Below, piece by piece: positions 24,480 through 34,624 of a stretch of DNA of 64,000 nucleotides. The notes beneath the pieces were generated by a model that did not search any database, was not told the DNA's origin, and saw only the letters and a program-made list of their open reading frames with translations. A program made the position numbers and the translations under genes. Every line of letters starts with the position of its first letter. The stretch's first letter is position 1. Source of the DNA: a virus; IMG/VR virus record IMGVR_UViG_3300035112_000003, positions 1 through 64,000 of that record, one strand, 5' to 3'.

Positions 24480-27400
24480 TCATAATGAATTTAATGGTGA
24501 ATCTAAATATTTTATCAATACACCCGCTAAAAACGCCGGATTACCTGAATCTTGTGTGCGTAACCGGAATAGAATTTTAATCAATGAGCCTTTAAGACTA
24601 TCACCCGCTGACAAAGAACCAATTGAGTTTACATCATTCCAAAACGCGGCATTGAACTGCCCCTCAGTATTATTGAAATCATCTGTAACTAAATTACTCT
24701 GTTGCGGAGTAGTACCGTAACTATATTGGTTGGTACTTATTTCTGGGCAGTCCCATACAGTATTCGCCAACTCTGTTACACTAATCCACGACTTCTTTTG
24801 CATCAAATGCTCATTGAATACTCTTCTTACCAACGTTTCATATTTTGTCCCATAGAACGTATTCATAGCCCCGCTAGATACTTGGTCGTGTATATACATG
24901 CGCCCATTAACAAATGAATATAATACATTCTCTGCACAAATAATATGTTCAGGGGCAAAATCAAAGAACCCGTAAAAGGCATTTCTCCCTTCATCGAATG
25001 CTAACGTCTCTCCAACAAAACTAGCACTCCCATACGTCCACGGCTGAAATACACAAAGGTATTCACTTGTATTATCTTTCCTTACATTGAAAGCCCCGGT
25101 TATTCTGGATATACCCCCATACGTATATAATCTATCGGTCAAATAATTAGGAACAGTACTCCCAGCATATGTCTGCATTTTATATATTTCTGACAACACC
25201 GTAACCCCGTCTCTACTTAACCTACATATTACACCTCGTATTGGGTCAGTAAAATAATAAACAAACCCACTTTGAACTAAACTATCTGATTGATTTCCTA
25301 AGCCATAATCCCCCGCATAGTATTGTACATTGTTTTCTGTAATAATGTCTGTAGTAGTTATCAACTGCTGGGTGCCTGCACTATCCGTAATGAATTTTTT
25401 ATAAACACCTGTTTGGCCACATTTCCTTTCCTGGAAAAAGGTAAGCAATCTATCCCATGTTTTCATTCTCTTAATAGCTCCGTACATTCTGTCTACGCTA
25501 TCAAGATTCTGCGCATAAAACCGATTAGATTTATTGATGTTAGTATCTGATTGATATGCCAAACTCCACCGATACATTGTTGGGAAAGTAACCTGTTTTG
25601 CATTTTCGCTATAAACAAAAGCTCTCCCATTTGAATTAACTGCACTTGAAAAATAATCTGAGAAATTCTTATCAATCATAGGCTGGCCTATACTCTTATC
25701 GATAGTAAATGTAATGTTAGATGAAATGAATTTAATTGTTCGAACAGACGACCCCTGTGCAAGGAGGAAGATATGATCATCCTCCAAAACTGTGTCTGTG
25801 TCAAATGAAAAGGTATACGACCCAGCGTTCTCAACATTTTGAGAAACGAGATAATGTTTTTCTCCAAATCTATTTTGTATATAGAAATCCCATGCAGAAC
25901 CTACTTGTGCAGTATCGAAAGCCCATGTTATGGAGCCTTTTATCCTAAAGTGTGTCCATAAAACCGCTCCTAAAAACCAACGCCCATCTGTGAACGGATT
26001 AAATGCAGGCATGCCCACATATGCCTGATTTTGTGTGGTTATATTAGAATCCGGATATGTACTACCTAAGAAATTTATGCCGACTATTAAAAAATCCGCT
26101 CCCATCGCCGTAATTGCCGGCACATTAAACAGAAATTCATTACCAGTTTGAACCACTCTGTTTTTTACATAAAAATCACCCCGATTGAATTCGAATGTAG
26201 CTGGCGTCAAATGATCTGCTGTCTGATTTTGAAGCATCCCTTGATGAAATCTTGTACTCAATGTGGGGTTAGCAATCATATATCGCTCACCATATTCAAA
26301 ATACACATCCAGCCCATTAGCCACTGATTGTGCCGGGGTATACATTTCTATAAAATAATTAAAGAATCCATCCCCGAAATCAAACGACCCATCAGTAGAC
26401 GGTAAAAGTATTTTTACAAATTGCCCCGTTCTTGTTTCGCCATTAACAACTGGATTGACTACGGATGCAACTATTTCGAAGTCTTTTGAATTACCATATA
26501 AATTAGCAGTCCCTCCATCTGAATTATACCTTTTAAAGAATGTAATCCTATCCCCAGCCGTAAATGAATACCCTAACGGCGACCCTGGATTAGCCGCGAC
26601 AAACACATTTAATGACTGTATGCTTATGTATGCATATTTAACTACTCCACTAAGTGATATTAAATCCTTATATGTACGATCACTGATCCATTGTTGGAAG
26701 CTGCTCTTTTTTAAATCTTTAGTTCTTACCCATTGATAATAATACGCCCAATCAGGAGGGACATGATAAATAGATGCAGTAAAAGATGGCTTATTTGCAA
26801 ATCCACCACTTTCAGTATATGAAGCTGAATTAACAGAAAATCCATTTGTATACACCACACCATTTGTACGCCCTTTTGCATCAAAATAAACAATCCCCCA
26901 TCCATGTTTCCCTAACCAATCATATGCATTTAATCCGGTTTGAGCCAGAACATTGTACGAATAATTAGAAGTTATGAACGTTCTAGCTAACGAAATATTC
27001 ACTTTAGAAATTATCAAATCATTATTACCAGAACTTACAATTGTATATCCTTTAGAAATAGCATTTGCTCTCAACCCTGCTATTATTGCTGCTGAATCAT
27101 CATTTGTATTTAAGGTATATGTTACTGTTGTCCCATCTGTCATGTACACTGTATAGGTATCCAACGAGAAAGATGGAGCTGAAATGATGCCTCTTACTAC
27201 GATATGTATATTACCAATACCGAAACCGCTATCCCCACTCTGATTGGCAACTAATGCACTGAATAAGTTACCATAATAATATGGCCTCACTGAGGGCGAT
27301 ATGGAACTAGTATTACCATTGAAAGTAAAGTTAGTCAAATTGGCGTACCCCTCTTTTATATTGCCATATGATAATACATTCCCATTCAACAATGTTTGTG

Positions 27401-28358
27401 CGCCAGCGGTTTGAGGGACTAAATCAAATAACTGAATACTTTCTTCTAAATCAATATAATTATATGCTTTGTCATTATAGAATAAATAAGTACCAAGATC
27501 ATTATCCGATAAACCTTCGACTGATTTATCCAATGATGTTATCAAGAAAAAATCACTGAATGTAACCCCTAAGCTCACAGCGGCCAGAAGCTCTATTTTC
27601 TTTACGTTAGCTGGCCCGGTTTGATAAACCAATGCTATTCGACAATTCTTTGTAGGATCGGAATCAAAACTTTGATCGAATGCTCCTAATGGGATAGGAA
27701 CTTCTCCTTGTGATGAAGTGACTGATTTATCCAAATCATCAAATATCCAACGAATTTTAAATTTAAATAGCTTTTTTCTTAGGTTATTGACTGTATTAGC
27801 TGCATCGTTTTCATAAATACAAGTAGGTGGTATATCCGCTGGCTCTTTGGCTACATCTAAATATGTTTTCTTTATTGTTCCATATCCCCCAGACAATGCC
27901 CGTTGAATATTAATTTTCTTTGGCACTCCAAAACTATCTACAAAACAAAGCAAGTCACCTTGCGTACTATCCCCATAAATAATATCAATATTTATTATCG
28001 GCGTTTGTGTAAATCCTAATACATCGTTATCTGCATTTACTGTTTGTTCGACTATGCGTGACCATTGCGCAGCCAATGTATCATACATGTAAATGGCCTT
28101 ATTGTTATCTCCCCGGTAATTGAATACGAATATTCTTTTGCCTATCGGATCATAATACTTCCCTATGGTTAGGTTATTATTGTCGTTAATAAGGAACGGA
28201 TTTGTTTTCTGCCTGGTTCCTGGTACATTCTCCAAACGCAGATTCGGAGCGGTTCCTTTGAACTGCCCGTTTCTTAGAACCCGATGATGAATAGCTGGTA
28301 TTACCTCATCAGGATCGTCGAAGTTGCAAAAACCACTAAAAGGGAACGCCTGTACCAT
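24480..28358 (-). CDS. Large tail nozzle/muzzle-like protein
   Basis: A 1292-residue protein, almost entirely beta-type. The N-terminus (GFCNFDDPDEVIPAIHHRVLRNGQF, NPFLINDNNNLTIGKYYDPI) resembles the large tail hub or muzzle proteins of crAss-like phages. No signal peptide or catalytic motif. It follows the ring-protein genes and precedes cargo genes, the expected order for the distal tail assembly. The homology is judged from pattern and context. Confidence 0.7.
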   Translation of the reverse strand: MVQAFPFSGFCNFDDPDEVIPAIHHRVLRNGQFKGTAPNLRLENVPGTRQKTNPFLINDNNNLTIGKYYDPIGKRIFVFNYRGDNNKAIYMYDTLAAQWSRIVEQTVNADNDVLGFTQTPIINIDIIYGDSTQGDLLCFVDSFGVPKKINIQRALSGGYGTIKKTYLDVAKEPADIPPTCIYENDAANTVNNLRKKLFKFKIRWIFDDLDKSVTSSQGEVPIPLGAFDQSFDSDPTKNCRIALVYQTGPANVKKIELLAAVSLGVTFSDFFLITSLDKSVEGLSDNDLGTYLFYNDKAYNYIDLEESIQLFDLVPQTAGAQTLLNGNVLSYGNIKEGYANLTNFTFNGNTSSISPSVRPYYYGNLFSALVANQSGDSGFGIGNIHIVVRGIISAPSFSLDTYTVYMTDGTTVTYTLNTNDDSAAIIAGLRANAISKGYTIVSSGNNDLIISKVNISLARTFITSNYSYNVLAQTGLNAYDWLGKHGWGIVYFDAKGRTNGVVYTNGFSVNSASYTESGGFANKPSFTASIYHVPPDWAYYYQWVRTKDLKKSSFQQWISDRTYKDLISLSGVVKYAYISIQSLNVFVAANPGSPLGYSFTAGDRITFFKRYNSDGGTANLYGNSKDFEIVASVVNPVVNGETRTGQFVKILLPSTDGSFDFGDGFFNYFIEMYTPAQSVANGLDVYFEYGERYMIANPTLSTRFHQGMLQNQTADHLTPATFEFNRGDFYVKNRVVQTGNEFLFNVPAITAMGADFLIVGINFLGSTYPDSNITTQNQAYVGMPAFNPFTDGRWFLGAVLWTHFRIKGSITWAFDTAQVGSAWDFYIQNRFGEKHYLVSQNVENAGSYTFSFDTDTVLEDDHIFLLAQGSSVRTIKFISSNITFTIDKSIGQPMIDKNFSDYFSSAVNSNGRAFVYSENAKQVTFPTMYRWSLAYQSDTNINKSNRFYAQNLDSVDRMYGAIKRMKTWDRLLTFFQERKCGQTGVYKKFITDSAGTQQLITTTDIITENNVQYYAGDYGLGNQSDSLVQSGFVYYFTDPIRGVICRLSRDGVTVLSEIYKMQTYAGSTVPNYLTDRLYTYGGISRITGAFNVRKDNTSEYLCVFQPWTYGSASFVGETLAFDEGRNAFYGFFDFAPEHIICAENVLYSFVNGRMYIHDQVSSGAMNTFYGTKYETLVRRVFNEHLMQKKSWISVTELANTVWDCPEISTNQYSYGTTPQQSNLVTDDFNNTEGQFNAAFWNDVNSIGSLSAGDSLKGSLIKILFRLRTQDSGNPAFLAGVLIKYLDSPLNSL

Positions 28359-28568
28359 TTATTTTTCTCTTGTATCAATCATGTGATAAAATCTTTCATC
28401 TGATGCTGATGCTTTTATTTTGTCATAATCTACAGCCTCGGCACCCTTCATGCTCTTTATTTCACCTTCGCATTCTTCACATGCTGTAACTCTTATCCCG
28501 CCAACAAAATAAGAAGTTAGTTTATCAGTTCTATGGCCGCATCTGCATATGTATTTTGGTATTGCCAT
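28359..28568 (-). CDS. Small zinc-ribbon protein
   Basis: A 69-residue protein with a CRC ... CEEC arrangement (ICRCGHR at 7-13, TACEECEG at about 33-40), likely one zinc site. It is wedged between the ring-protein and muzzle genes with no spacing. It may be a structural or assembly factor. No family recognised. Confidence 0.6.
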   Translation of the reverse strand: MAIPKYICRCGHRTDKLTSYFVGGIRVTACEECEGEIKSMKGAEAVDYDKIKASASDERFYHMIDTREK

Positions 28569-28570
28569 AA

Positions 28571-29338
28571 TTATATCTTTACGGTTAATCTTGTGTTAGC
28601 CATGCTCCATTCAAATGCTTCTTCAAGGTGTAGTGGCCTGTAACGAGCCCATCCCAATCTTCGCTGATTATAAAACTCGTGTCTCCTATCTCTTTTGTCT
28701 CCCAAATTACCGCGCCTAGATGAAGGAATTGAGCGAATATCCAACCATGCTAACCCGGCTATCATTGCTTCTTTAAACTGAATAGGTATGAAGTATTGCT
28801 GATCTTGTTGTGGACTAGCAATGTATTCCACCATTAAATATGAATAAGAGAACGATTCACCCAATAATATTACACCGTTAGTATTATCCACTTTAAAATT
28901 GCCAACGAAAGGCGCTCCGCTAGGCATCCCGTACAATGTTGTAAAGCTATTGCCTGTCCAGAAGTTATACCAGATAGGTGTATTGAAAGTAAAGAAGTTG
29001 AATAAGGTATTATCCTGTGTTTTCTGAACTCTATCTGCTGAAAATTCGGCGTAGGTCGTTAGCTTGTCATTGTATTTCAATGGGATTATTTCACCGGCAT
29101 CATTCAATACTCCTATTTTGGAATAATTTAAGTAATCAGATGGCAATGTGACAGTGAAATTTGGATTAACTGGAAGCTTTACTGATTTAATTTGATAAAA
29201 GAAATCTAATCCCAAATCAGTCATGACACGAAATGCCAATTGCCACAATTTAAAATATTTATGGTTTGATTGCTCGCTTTCATCAATGTACCCATTGATG
29301 GCCTCGTCTATCGTAATCCAAGCCTGATGATCTGCCAT
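28571..29338 (-). CDS. Ring/tail adaptor protein
   Basis: A 255-residue protein. An N-terminal helical bundle (ITIDEAINGYIDESEQSNHKYF) and a middle beta region (VKLPVNPNFTVTLPSDYLNYSKIGV) match the general look of podoviral tail tubular A-like or crAss-like ring proteins. It lies between GroES and the zinc-ribbon/muzzle genes. Function by context and fold pattern. Confidence 0.65.
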   Translation of the reverse strand: MADHQAWITIDEAINGYIDESEQSNHKYFKLWQLAFRVMTDLGLDFFYQIKSVKLPVNPNFTVTLPSDYLNYSKIGVLNDAGEIIPLKYNDKLTTYAEFSADRVQKTQDNTLFNFFTFNTPIWYNFWTGNSFTTLYGMPSGAPFVGNFKVDNTNGVILLGESFSYSYLMVEYIASPQQDQQYFIPIQFKEAMIAGLAWLDIRSIPSSRRGNLGDKRDRRHEFYNQRRLGWARYRPLHLEEAFEWSMANTRLTVKI

Positions 29339-29342
29339 ATCT

Positions 29343-29609
29343 TTAGTTTAAAGCGATTATCCAAGATTGATCCAGCAAGAAATGTTTTTCACCACCTATT
29401 ATGATCTCTGTGCCGTGATCCTTAACTCTGTACCCTATCTCTCCCGGCTTTCTATACATTGGATTCTTTTTTGTCCCGGCACCTACTGCTACTATTTGCA
29501 CTTTATTGCTATCTTTTTTACAACTATCAGGGACAATAATACCTCCCTCACTAATTGAGTCCCCTTCAAGTGGCTTTACTAAAATTTGATTCCTAATGGG
29601 CTTTATCAT
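29343..29609 (-). CDS. GroES (Cpn10) homologue
   Basis: An 88-residue protein with the Cpn10 pattern throughout: IKPIRNQILVKPLEGDSISEGGIIVPDSCK, then VQIVAVGAGTK, a GEIGYRV strand, GTEIIIGGEKHFLLDQSWIIA. The mobile loop that contacts GroEL (about residues 17-28) is present and ends GGIIVPD, as in host GroES. It is set between ring-protein genes (overlapping the upstream one by four bases) and is therefore expressed with virion proteins, probably to help fold the capsid or tail proteins with host GroEL. No groEL gene is in the window. Confidence 0.85.
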   Translation of the reverse strand: MIKPIRNQILVKPLEGDSISEGGIIVPDSCKKDSNKVQIVAVGAGTKKNPMYRKPGEIGYRVKDHGTEIIIGGEKHFLLDQSWIIALN

Positions 29610-30247
29610 AATTGTTTTAGATTATTATCAGTTCCATCATTATATACGTCTGTGGGGACTGCTCTTTCTGCTATTAATTTTTCTATTATATATTGTCTGA
29701 CTACAGGTAAAAAATCAGGCGGCACATTCAATTCAGAATTAAGATCACTACTTACCCCGCCACTAATCATCTTCACTGTAGCCGTAAAATCTGTCAATAT
29801 TAACGGGGTCTTCGCTCTCACAAATTTGCCTTCCTGCAAATACAATATTTTATTAGCTATTGGCCTCATGCTGTCAAAATACCCCCACTGATTAACGCTT
29901 AATGGGATGCCCGGCAATGAAGTGAACCCATCAGCCTTAAATCTTATCTCTGACAATCCCATGCTATTACCTATGCCTACTGGGATTTCAGGAAGTTCAA
30001 GTTTATAGCACAAATTATCTGTACTATCTTGACTTATAACCAACCCGGAAAAGGTACTATAAAAGCCGTTATTCACATACCCTACGCCATCTAGCTGAAT
30101 AGCACCTTTATACGCTGCTTGCGCTGCAACTCCGATCCCTTCCGAACAATACAAGTTCACTAGATTATAGGTAATCTCCGCATCGTCAGTAGGTTTTTGG
30201 CCATAGACTTGCATTAATATAGATTCCAAAAATTGACCTCTAATCAT
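29606..30247 (-). CDS. Ring/tail connector protein
   Basis: A 213-residue protein with helical N-terminus (FLESILMQVYGQKPTDDAEITYNLVNLYCSEGIG) and a beta-rich middle. It overlaps the upstream gene by one base and the GroES gene by four. Position after the portal/capsid genes and size suggest one of the stacked connector rings of crAss-like tails. Assignment by context. Confidence 0.6.
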   Translation of the reverse strand: MIRGQFLESILMQVYGQKPTDDAEITYNLVNLYCSEGIGVAAQAAYKGAIQLDGVGYVNNGFYSTFSGLVISQDSTDNLCYKLELPEIPVGIGNSMGLSEIRFKADGFTSLPGIPLSVNQWGYFDSMRPIANKILYLQEGKFVRAKTPLILTDFTATVKMISGGVSSDLNSELNVPPDFLPVVRQYIIEKLIAERAVPTDVYNDGTDNNLKQL

Positions 30248-30918
30248 TACTGACCTGTTGTTTTGATTACCTGACTATATTGTTCCACTACATTCAATTG
30301 TAAATTAACTCCCACAATAGCAAGCGCACGCACAATGATTTGTAATAAATCCAAGTCAAGCCATTGTGGTTGTACGCTTGTCCCGGGGTTATAAATTGGC
30401 CGATTATATATATCTGGCGTAAACCCCCAATTTAATGTATTAGGTTGTTTTATATAAGATAAATATGCAGCCCCTAACGTAGTTGGATAAAACTGAAAGC
30501 CATCTTTATATATAAGATAAAATGGATTTGTGGCAACTGGGTCAATGAAACTATTCAGATGGCTGAACAATCTATCCTGCTGAATGAACTTAACCCTCTG
30601 TCTATACGCGCCATATGTCATTGCGTCAGAATTTAAATACCCAGCCGGGTATGCGGATTGTCCATTCCCATCCACGGTTAGAGTAACTGGCGCAGGTATG
30701 AACGGACTAAGGCGCTGTCGAATGTCCTCATTCTGGCCAAAATCAACAGGCGCAAAAGGTCTACCTGGTACATACTTCTGGAATTCCCCCAGTAAGTAAT
30801 CCATGTAGGAATTTTGCGCCTGATTAATTACTAGATTGAAGGCGGATGGGGCAAGGTTGCCATTCTGATTTTTACGAATGGCATAAAGCATTATAGAATA
30901 TACATCATTTATATCCAA
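30247..30918 (-). CDS. Ring/tail connector protein
   Basis: A 223-residue protein. A helical N-terminus (DINDVYSIMLYAIRKNQNGNLAPSAFNLVINQAQ) is followed by mixed beta segments with PRPFAPVDFG- and YLSYIKQPNTLNW-type sequences. Similar N-terminal helices occur in connector or ring proteins of Bacteroidota podoviruses. Direct one-base overlap with the next ring-like gene. Confidence 0.6.
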   Translation of the reverse strand: MDINDVYSIMLYAIRKNQNGNLAPSAFNLVINQAQNSYMDYLLGEFQKYVPGRPFAPVDFGQNEDIRQRLSPFIPAPVTLTVDGNGQSAYPAGYLNSDAMTYGAYRQRVKFIQQDRLFSHLNSFIDPVATNPFYLIYKDGFQFYPTTLGAAYLSYIKQPNTLNWGFTPDIYNRPIYNPGTSVQPQWLDLDLLQIIVRALAIVGVNLQLNVVEQYSQVIKTTGQ

Positions 30919-30936
30919 TTGAGCCCCTCCTTATTT

Positions 30937-31848
30937 TTACGTTGCTAAGTGATCTAATCGGCCTTTAAATTCTTTCCCTTCGCTTGAATTGGTTAGTGCA
31001 AGTTGTGTCAAATACTGGATTGGGTTCTCTCCTTTTGGCATATTACAAGCTACCGCGCCGTTGCTTCCCCAATATACTCTGCCATCATTTCTTGAAATAT
31101 CCAGCTTCCCGTCAATGATTACTTGCCTAATCTTATAATGAACATCTACTTCTTTTGAATCAAAACTTTTTTCGAACGCTGCCGGATTGCGTTTTGCTAT
31201 CAACAGGTATTCCATTCTCAATGAATCATCCGACTTAGGCGCACCTGTTATATCGTGCGTTAATTTGCCGCCCAAATAGAATAAATGCTTTTTCATTTTC
31301 TCTACTGGCTGTGTTTGGGCCTTCATTAACATCTGGATTTCTTTCATTTCCGATGCCAGCCTTTCTTTATCAGCGGCTTCTGGATCGTATAAAAAGAACT
31401 CTGTTTTGCTTGTCTTAGTCCTATTGGGATTTAACCGGTTATGACAGCATAATTCCATAAACTCCAACTTCGCCTTATCATGCTTTTGAACAAACATGAA
31501 CCTTGATCCTTTCGGCCATTCCAGAAATTCCATTAGTTTCCCCGCTTTATTTTCTGGAATATCCTTTTGATCTTTCGCCCAGATAGAAGGAACGCCTTTC
31601 AGCAATCTGATCATCTGCAATCCCTGTTCTGGTTCTTTCGGATTAATAACATAGTCTATTGGCTGAATATAAACGCCACCCACATTTTTCTTTGCCAGCT
31701 TAAAACATACCAACCCGTTTTCGCTATCATTTACTCCATTTATGGAGCCTTTAATTTTCGCTTCAGGCACATAGTCTACATCAGTAGGTTTTACTTTTTC
31801 TTCTGGTTCTCCATTCAGGGAGAAATTAATGTCTTTTAAAGATGCCAT
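30937..31848 (-). CDS. Capsid-associated or auxiliary protein
   Basis: A 303-residue protein, mixed alpha-beta and charged, with no known motif: an N-terminal acidic/basic linker (NGEPEEKVKPTDVDYVPEAKIKG), then LVCFKLAKKNVGGVYIQPIDYV. It is encoded directly after the capsid gene and behind a terminator, so it is probably made in smaller amounts. It may be an auxiliary capsid or head-closure protein. Confidence 0.55.
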   Translation of the reverse strand: MASLKDINFSLNGEPEEKVKPTDVDYVPEAKIKGSINGVNDSENGLVCFKLAKKNVGGVYIQPIDYVINPKEPEQGLQMIRLLKGVPSIWAKDQKDIPENKAGKLMEFLEWPKGSRFMFVQKHDKAKLEFMELCCHNRLNPNRTKTSKTEFFLYDPEAADKERLASEMKEIQMLMKAQTQPVEKMKKHLFYLGGKLTHDITGAPKSDDSLRMEYLLIAKRNPAAFEKSFDSKEVDVHYKIRQVIIDGKLDISRNDGRVYWGSNGAVACNMPKGENPIQYLTQLALTNSSEGKEFKGRLDHLAT

Positions 31849-31911
31849 GGTTTTTAATTTTAATGTGGCGCATTTTTAAGGGAGATCACCCACGCCAAAA
31901 CATTATTAAAT

Positions 31912-31935
31912 AGAGCCCCCAATTAAGGGGGCTCT
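31912..31935. terminator. Terminator after the capsid gene
   Basis: A 9-bp perfect stem, AGAGCCCCC with GGGGGCTCT, loop AATTAA, followed on the minus strand by ATTTAATAAT. It lies 11 bases past the capsid stop codon and would lower expression of all genes downstream of the capsid gene. Confidence 0.85.
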
Positions 31936-31945
31936 TTATTACTAT

Positions 31946-33385
31946 TTATGCACTTACAATGTTTACAAATTGATTGGCTGCTACATTTCTTATTGATCTG
32001 TAGGTTGCCATCTCAATATTATCCCGCAGCGTACCATCTGTAGGATTGGTAGAACCACCACCCCAGTTCCATACACGAATACCATTACCTATTGAACCGC
32101 CTTTAGGAGGTTGTTGGCTCATGACGGTAATGTTTTTGTAAACGCGAGAGGGGGTTTTTGCATCAGGTGTTTCACCCATTGGACATAAGAAACCATAGTT
32201 ACGGTAATAATCCGTAGCAGGTGTTAACCCGGTATATGCTTCGGTGTTGAAGTTCCGGTATTTCCCGATCTGGAAACGGTACCCGTCAATATCAATCACC
32301 TTGAAGCCATAGGCTACGCTTGCATCTTCTGATTTTTCCCCTTGTCCCCAAACAAATGCACCGGCTGGGAAGGTTTGGAAAATACCATCAGAGAAATCCT
32401 GGCGTTGGAAAATATCAGCCATCCACATATTCTGTTTTACACAGCCATTTACATCCATAACGCGGGTCAGCGTATGCAGGAATGGGATATCAAGATTGCC
32501 CGGCGTATAAGTCACTGTTTCTCCATCGGCTGCAATTTTAGGTAATAAGCCTTGGCAACCCACAGAAGTATCGGTGCCTAATCCGGTATTATCTACAGAA
32601 TCCCCGAACATCAATTTACGCTCTACGTTATTTACGAAACGTTGTGATGCTTTTACAAGTCCCAAATAAGTGAAATAAGATACGCCAGCCTGAGCCGCAC
32701 CGCCGATAGGAGAACCGCTTACCCCACTATCAATGAACACATCGGTCATTTCACCAAGATCGGTAGCTGACCATGTATCATGAATTTCAGTGATGTTGTT
32801 ATCGTATCTCTGAGTAAGATATACTTGCGGGATGTTTGTTCCAGATGCTTCACCCACATCCACACGACCACCGAATATAATTACATCCGTAGCCAGCAAT
32901 GTAGACGCTTGACCAGCGGAAGTTAGTGATTGAGTGGATTTTTTCGGGCGAAGATTGAAGGTAAATGCATTCGCAGTTTCAACGATTGGCCCAAGTATTT
33001 CACCGCCTACGCCGGTAGAAGCAATATAAATTGTTTCTCCAACACGTAAGGGTGATTGAGTACCTGAATTATAGTGGAATGCCGAAGCAAGCGTACATGC
33101 CACGGTAGCGCCAGCGGTAGCACCAGAAGCATTAGATGCCAACTGAATACCGATCTGAAGTTTACCACGGCTTTCAAACCAGAAGAAGTTCCGGTTCATT
33201 ACCTGCTCCATGCCGCCATAAGTGGCTAACCACCACGTCCAGTTTTCTGCACCGTATTTTTCAACGAATTGTTTATAGTATTGGGGCGTAAGTAATTGTA
33301 GATTAGATACCAACGCCCGATTCGCGCCGCCAGACACCGATATATTGCCTGGCTGTAATATGTTACTGGTAGGAATTCCTGCCAT
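31946..33385 (-). CDS. Major capsid protein (HK97 fold, crAss-like)
   Basis: A 479-residue protein. The N-terminal segment (GANRALVSNLQLLTPQYYKQFVEKYGAENWTWWLATYGGMEQVMNR) and the long mixed alpha-beta body with a hairpin-rich centre match my memory of crAss-like major capsid proteins, and the size fits. It lies after a coiled-coil scaffold-like protein and before a strong terminator, the expected arrangement for the most abundant virion protein. Confidence 0.75.
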   Translation of the reverse strand: MAGIPTSNILQPGNISVSGGANRALVSNLQLLTPQYYKQFVEKYGAENWTWWLATYGGMEQVMNRNFFWFESRGKLQIGIQLASNASGATAGATVACTLASAFHYNSGTQSPLRVGETIYIASTGVGGEILGPIVETANAFTFNLRPKKSTQSLTSAGQASTLLATDVIIFGGRVDVGEASGTNIPQVYLTQRYDNNITEIHDTWSATDLGEMTDVFIDSGVSGSPIGGAAQAGVSYFTYLGLVKASQRFVNNVERKLMFGDSVDNTGLGTDTSVGCQGLLPKIAADGETVTYTPGNLDIPFLHTLTRVMDVNGCVKQNMWMADIFQRQDFSDGIFQTFPAGAFVWGQGEKSEDASVAYGFKVIDIDGYRFQIGKYRNFNTEAYTGLTPATDYYRNYGFLCPMGETPDAKTPSRVYKNITVMSQQPPKGGSIGNGIRVWNWGGGSTNPTDGTLRDNIEMATYRSIRNVAANQFVNIVSA

Positions 33386-33412
33386 TGTTTTAAAATTTAA
33401 TTAGTGAAAAGA

Positions 33413-34603
33413 TTACATGTTCCAAATGCTTTCTGCCAGTGCTTGTGATTCGTTTTTAGGCGCTGCTTTTGTTGGATCGGTCGGCCCAAGTGTTGGGCTT
33501 ACCCCTTTCAGGTTAATGTTGTTCTGATTTTTAATAAGGTGCGCTTTCATTTGAGCGGCAGCCTCATTTGCGATTTTTTGATGAATTTTATCCCGGTTGC
33601 TCAATGAATACAAATCCTCTTGCATCAATGTTACTTTCGGGTTTCCTTGTTCATCAAACCATCTTTTTGCAAAAAAATCAGTTACATTAAAATCCTGCAA
33701 TGATTGTTTTGAAGCATTCAATTCTTCTGGATTAATCCCGTAACTAATAGGCAATTGAACATCTCCGTCTTTTGCTGTTACGTTAAACCCTTTGAAGTTT
33801 TGATAATTGCTTTCCACTGCACCTAAATAAGCCTGTCGGCCAGCTTCCATAGCCGCCAATTCTTCTGGCGTTGGGCCTGTTTGCTGCACTTGTGGCTTTT
33901 GTATTTCTGGTAGAACTATTTGCGATTTGTATTGTGATAGTTCAGGTTTTGCCAGCTTTGCGTCAATGATCATATCCTGCTGCTTTTCCTGAACTTGTTG
34001 CTTCCATTGATCCATTACAGCGGCATATTCTTCATCAGTTTGAAGGTCTGTTTGCTGTGGTTGTGGAGGCATTGAATATTGCCGGGTAAAGAGCCGGTCA
34101 ATTTCTTGTGTAGAAAGGTCTTTATATTTGAATTGGAGATTTGTCCGAATGATTTCGGCGGCCTGATTTGCATCGGCTACATCATACTTTTCAAGCCTGT
34201 CAAGCTGCCTTTTTTGATTTATATAATTGTAGATTTCATCCTCTTTGGAATCATCATACACCCATTTTTGTTCTTGTGGTTGAACCGGTTCTTTGGGCTT
34301 ATTGTACTCTTCCCATTTACTTTTAAATTCACTCGCATCTAAGCCGAACTCTCTTTTGAAATAATCGTTCACATCAAGCACTTCTTCAGCATCTGCGTGT
34401 TCTGCTATGGCCGCCTGTGTTTCAGTAGCGGTTTGTGCTGTTTCTTGTGTCTGCGCCTGCTCTGGATTCTGATAAGGCGTAGTTTGCATACCCCATAAAG
34501 AATCACCTACTATTTGGCTTACTTGGGGGGTGGCTGTTACAACCTGTTCCTGTGGCTCAGGTTGCGCGGTTGCGGTCTGTTCTAAAATTGCTGTTTCTGA
34601 CAT
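33413..34603 (-). CDS. Scaffold-like protein
   Basis: A 396-residue protein, extremely rich in Gln, Glu and Ala, with long coiled-coil segments and a Thr/Gln/Ala-rich N-terminus. No globular domain is evident. Position directly upstream of the capsid gene and this composition fit a capsid scaffold or an internal core protein. It has its own promoter/operator-like leader. Confidence 0.65.
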   Translation of the reverse strand: MSETAILEQTATAQPEPQEQVVTATPQVSQIVGDSLWGMQTTPYQNPEQAQTQETAQTATETQAAIAEHADAEEVLDVNDYFKREFGLDASEFKSKWEEYNKPKEPVQPQEQKWVYDDSKEDEIYNYINQKRQLDRLEKYDVADANQAAEIIRTNLQFKYKDLSTQEIDRLFTRQYSMPPQPQQTDLQTDEEYAAVMDQWKQQVQEKQQDMIIDAKLAKPELSQYKSQIVLPEIQKPQVQQTGPTPEELAAMEAGRQAYLGAVESNYQNFKGFNVTAKDGDVQLPISYGINPEELNASKQSLQDFNVTDFFAKRWFDEQGNPKVTLMQEDLYSLSNRDKIHQKIANEAAAQMKAHLIKNQNNINLKGVSPTLGPTDPTKAAPKNESQALAESIWNM

Positions 34604-34624
34604 AAATTCAATGGGTTAGTTAAA

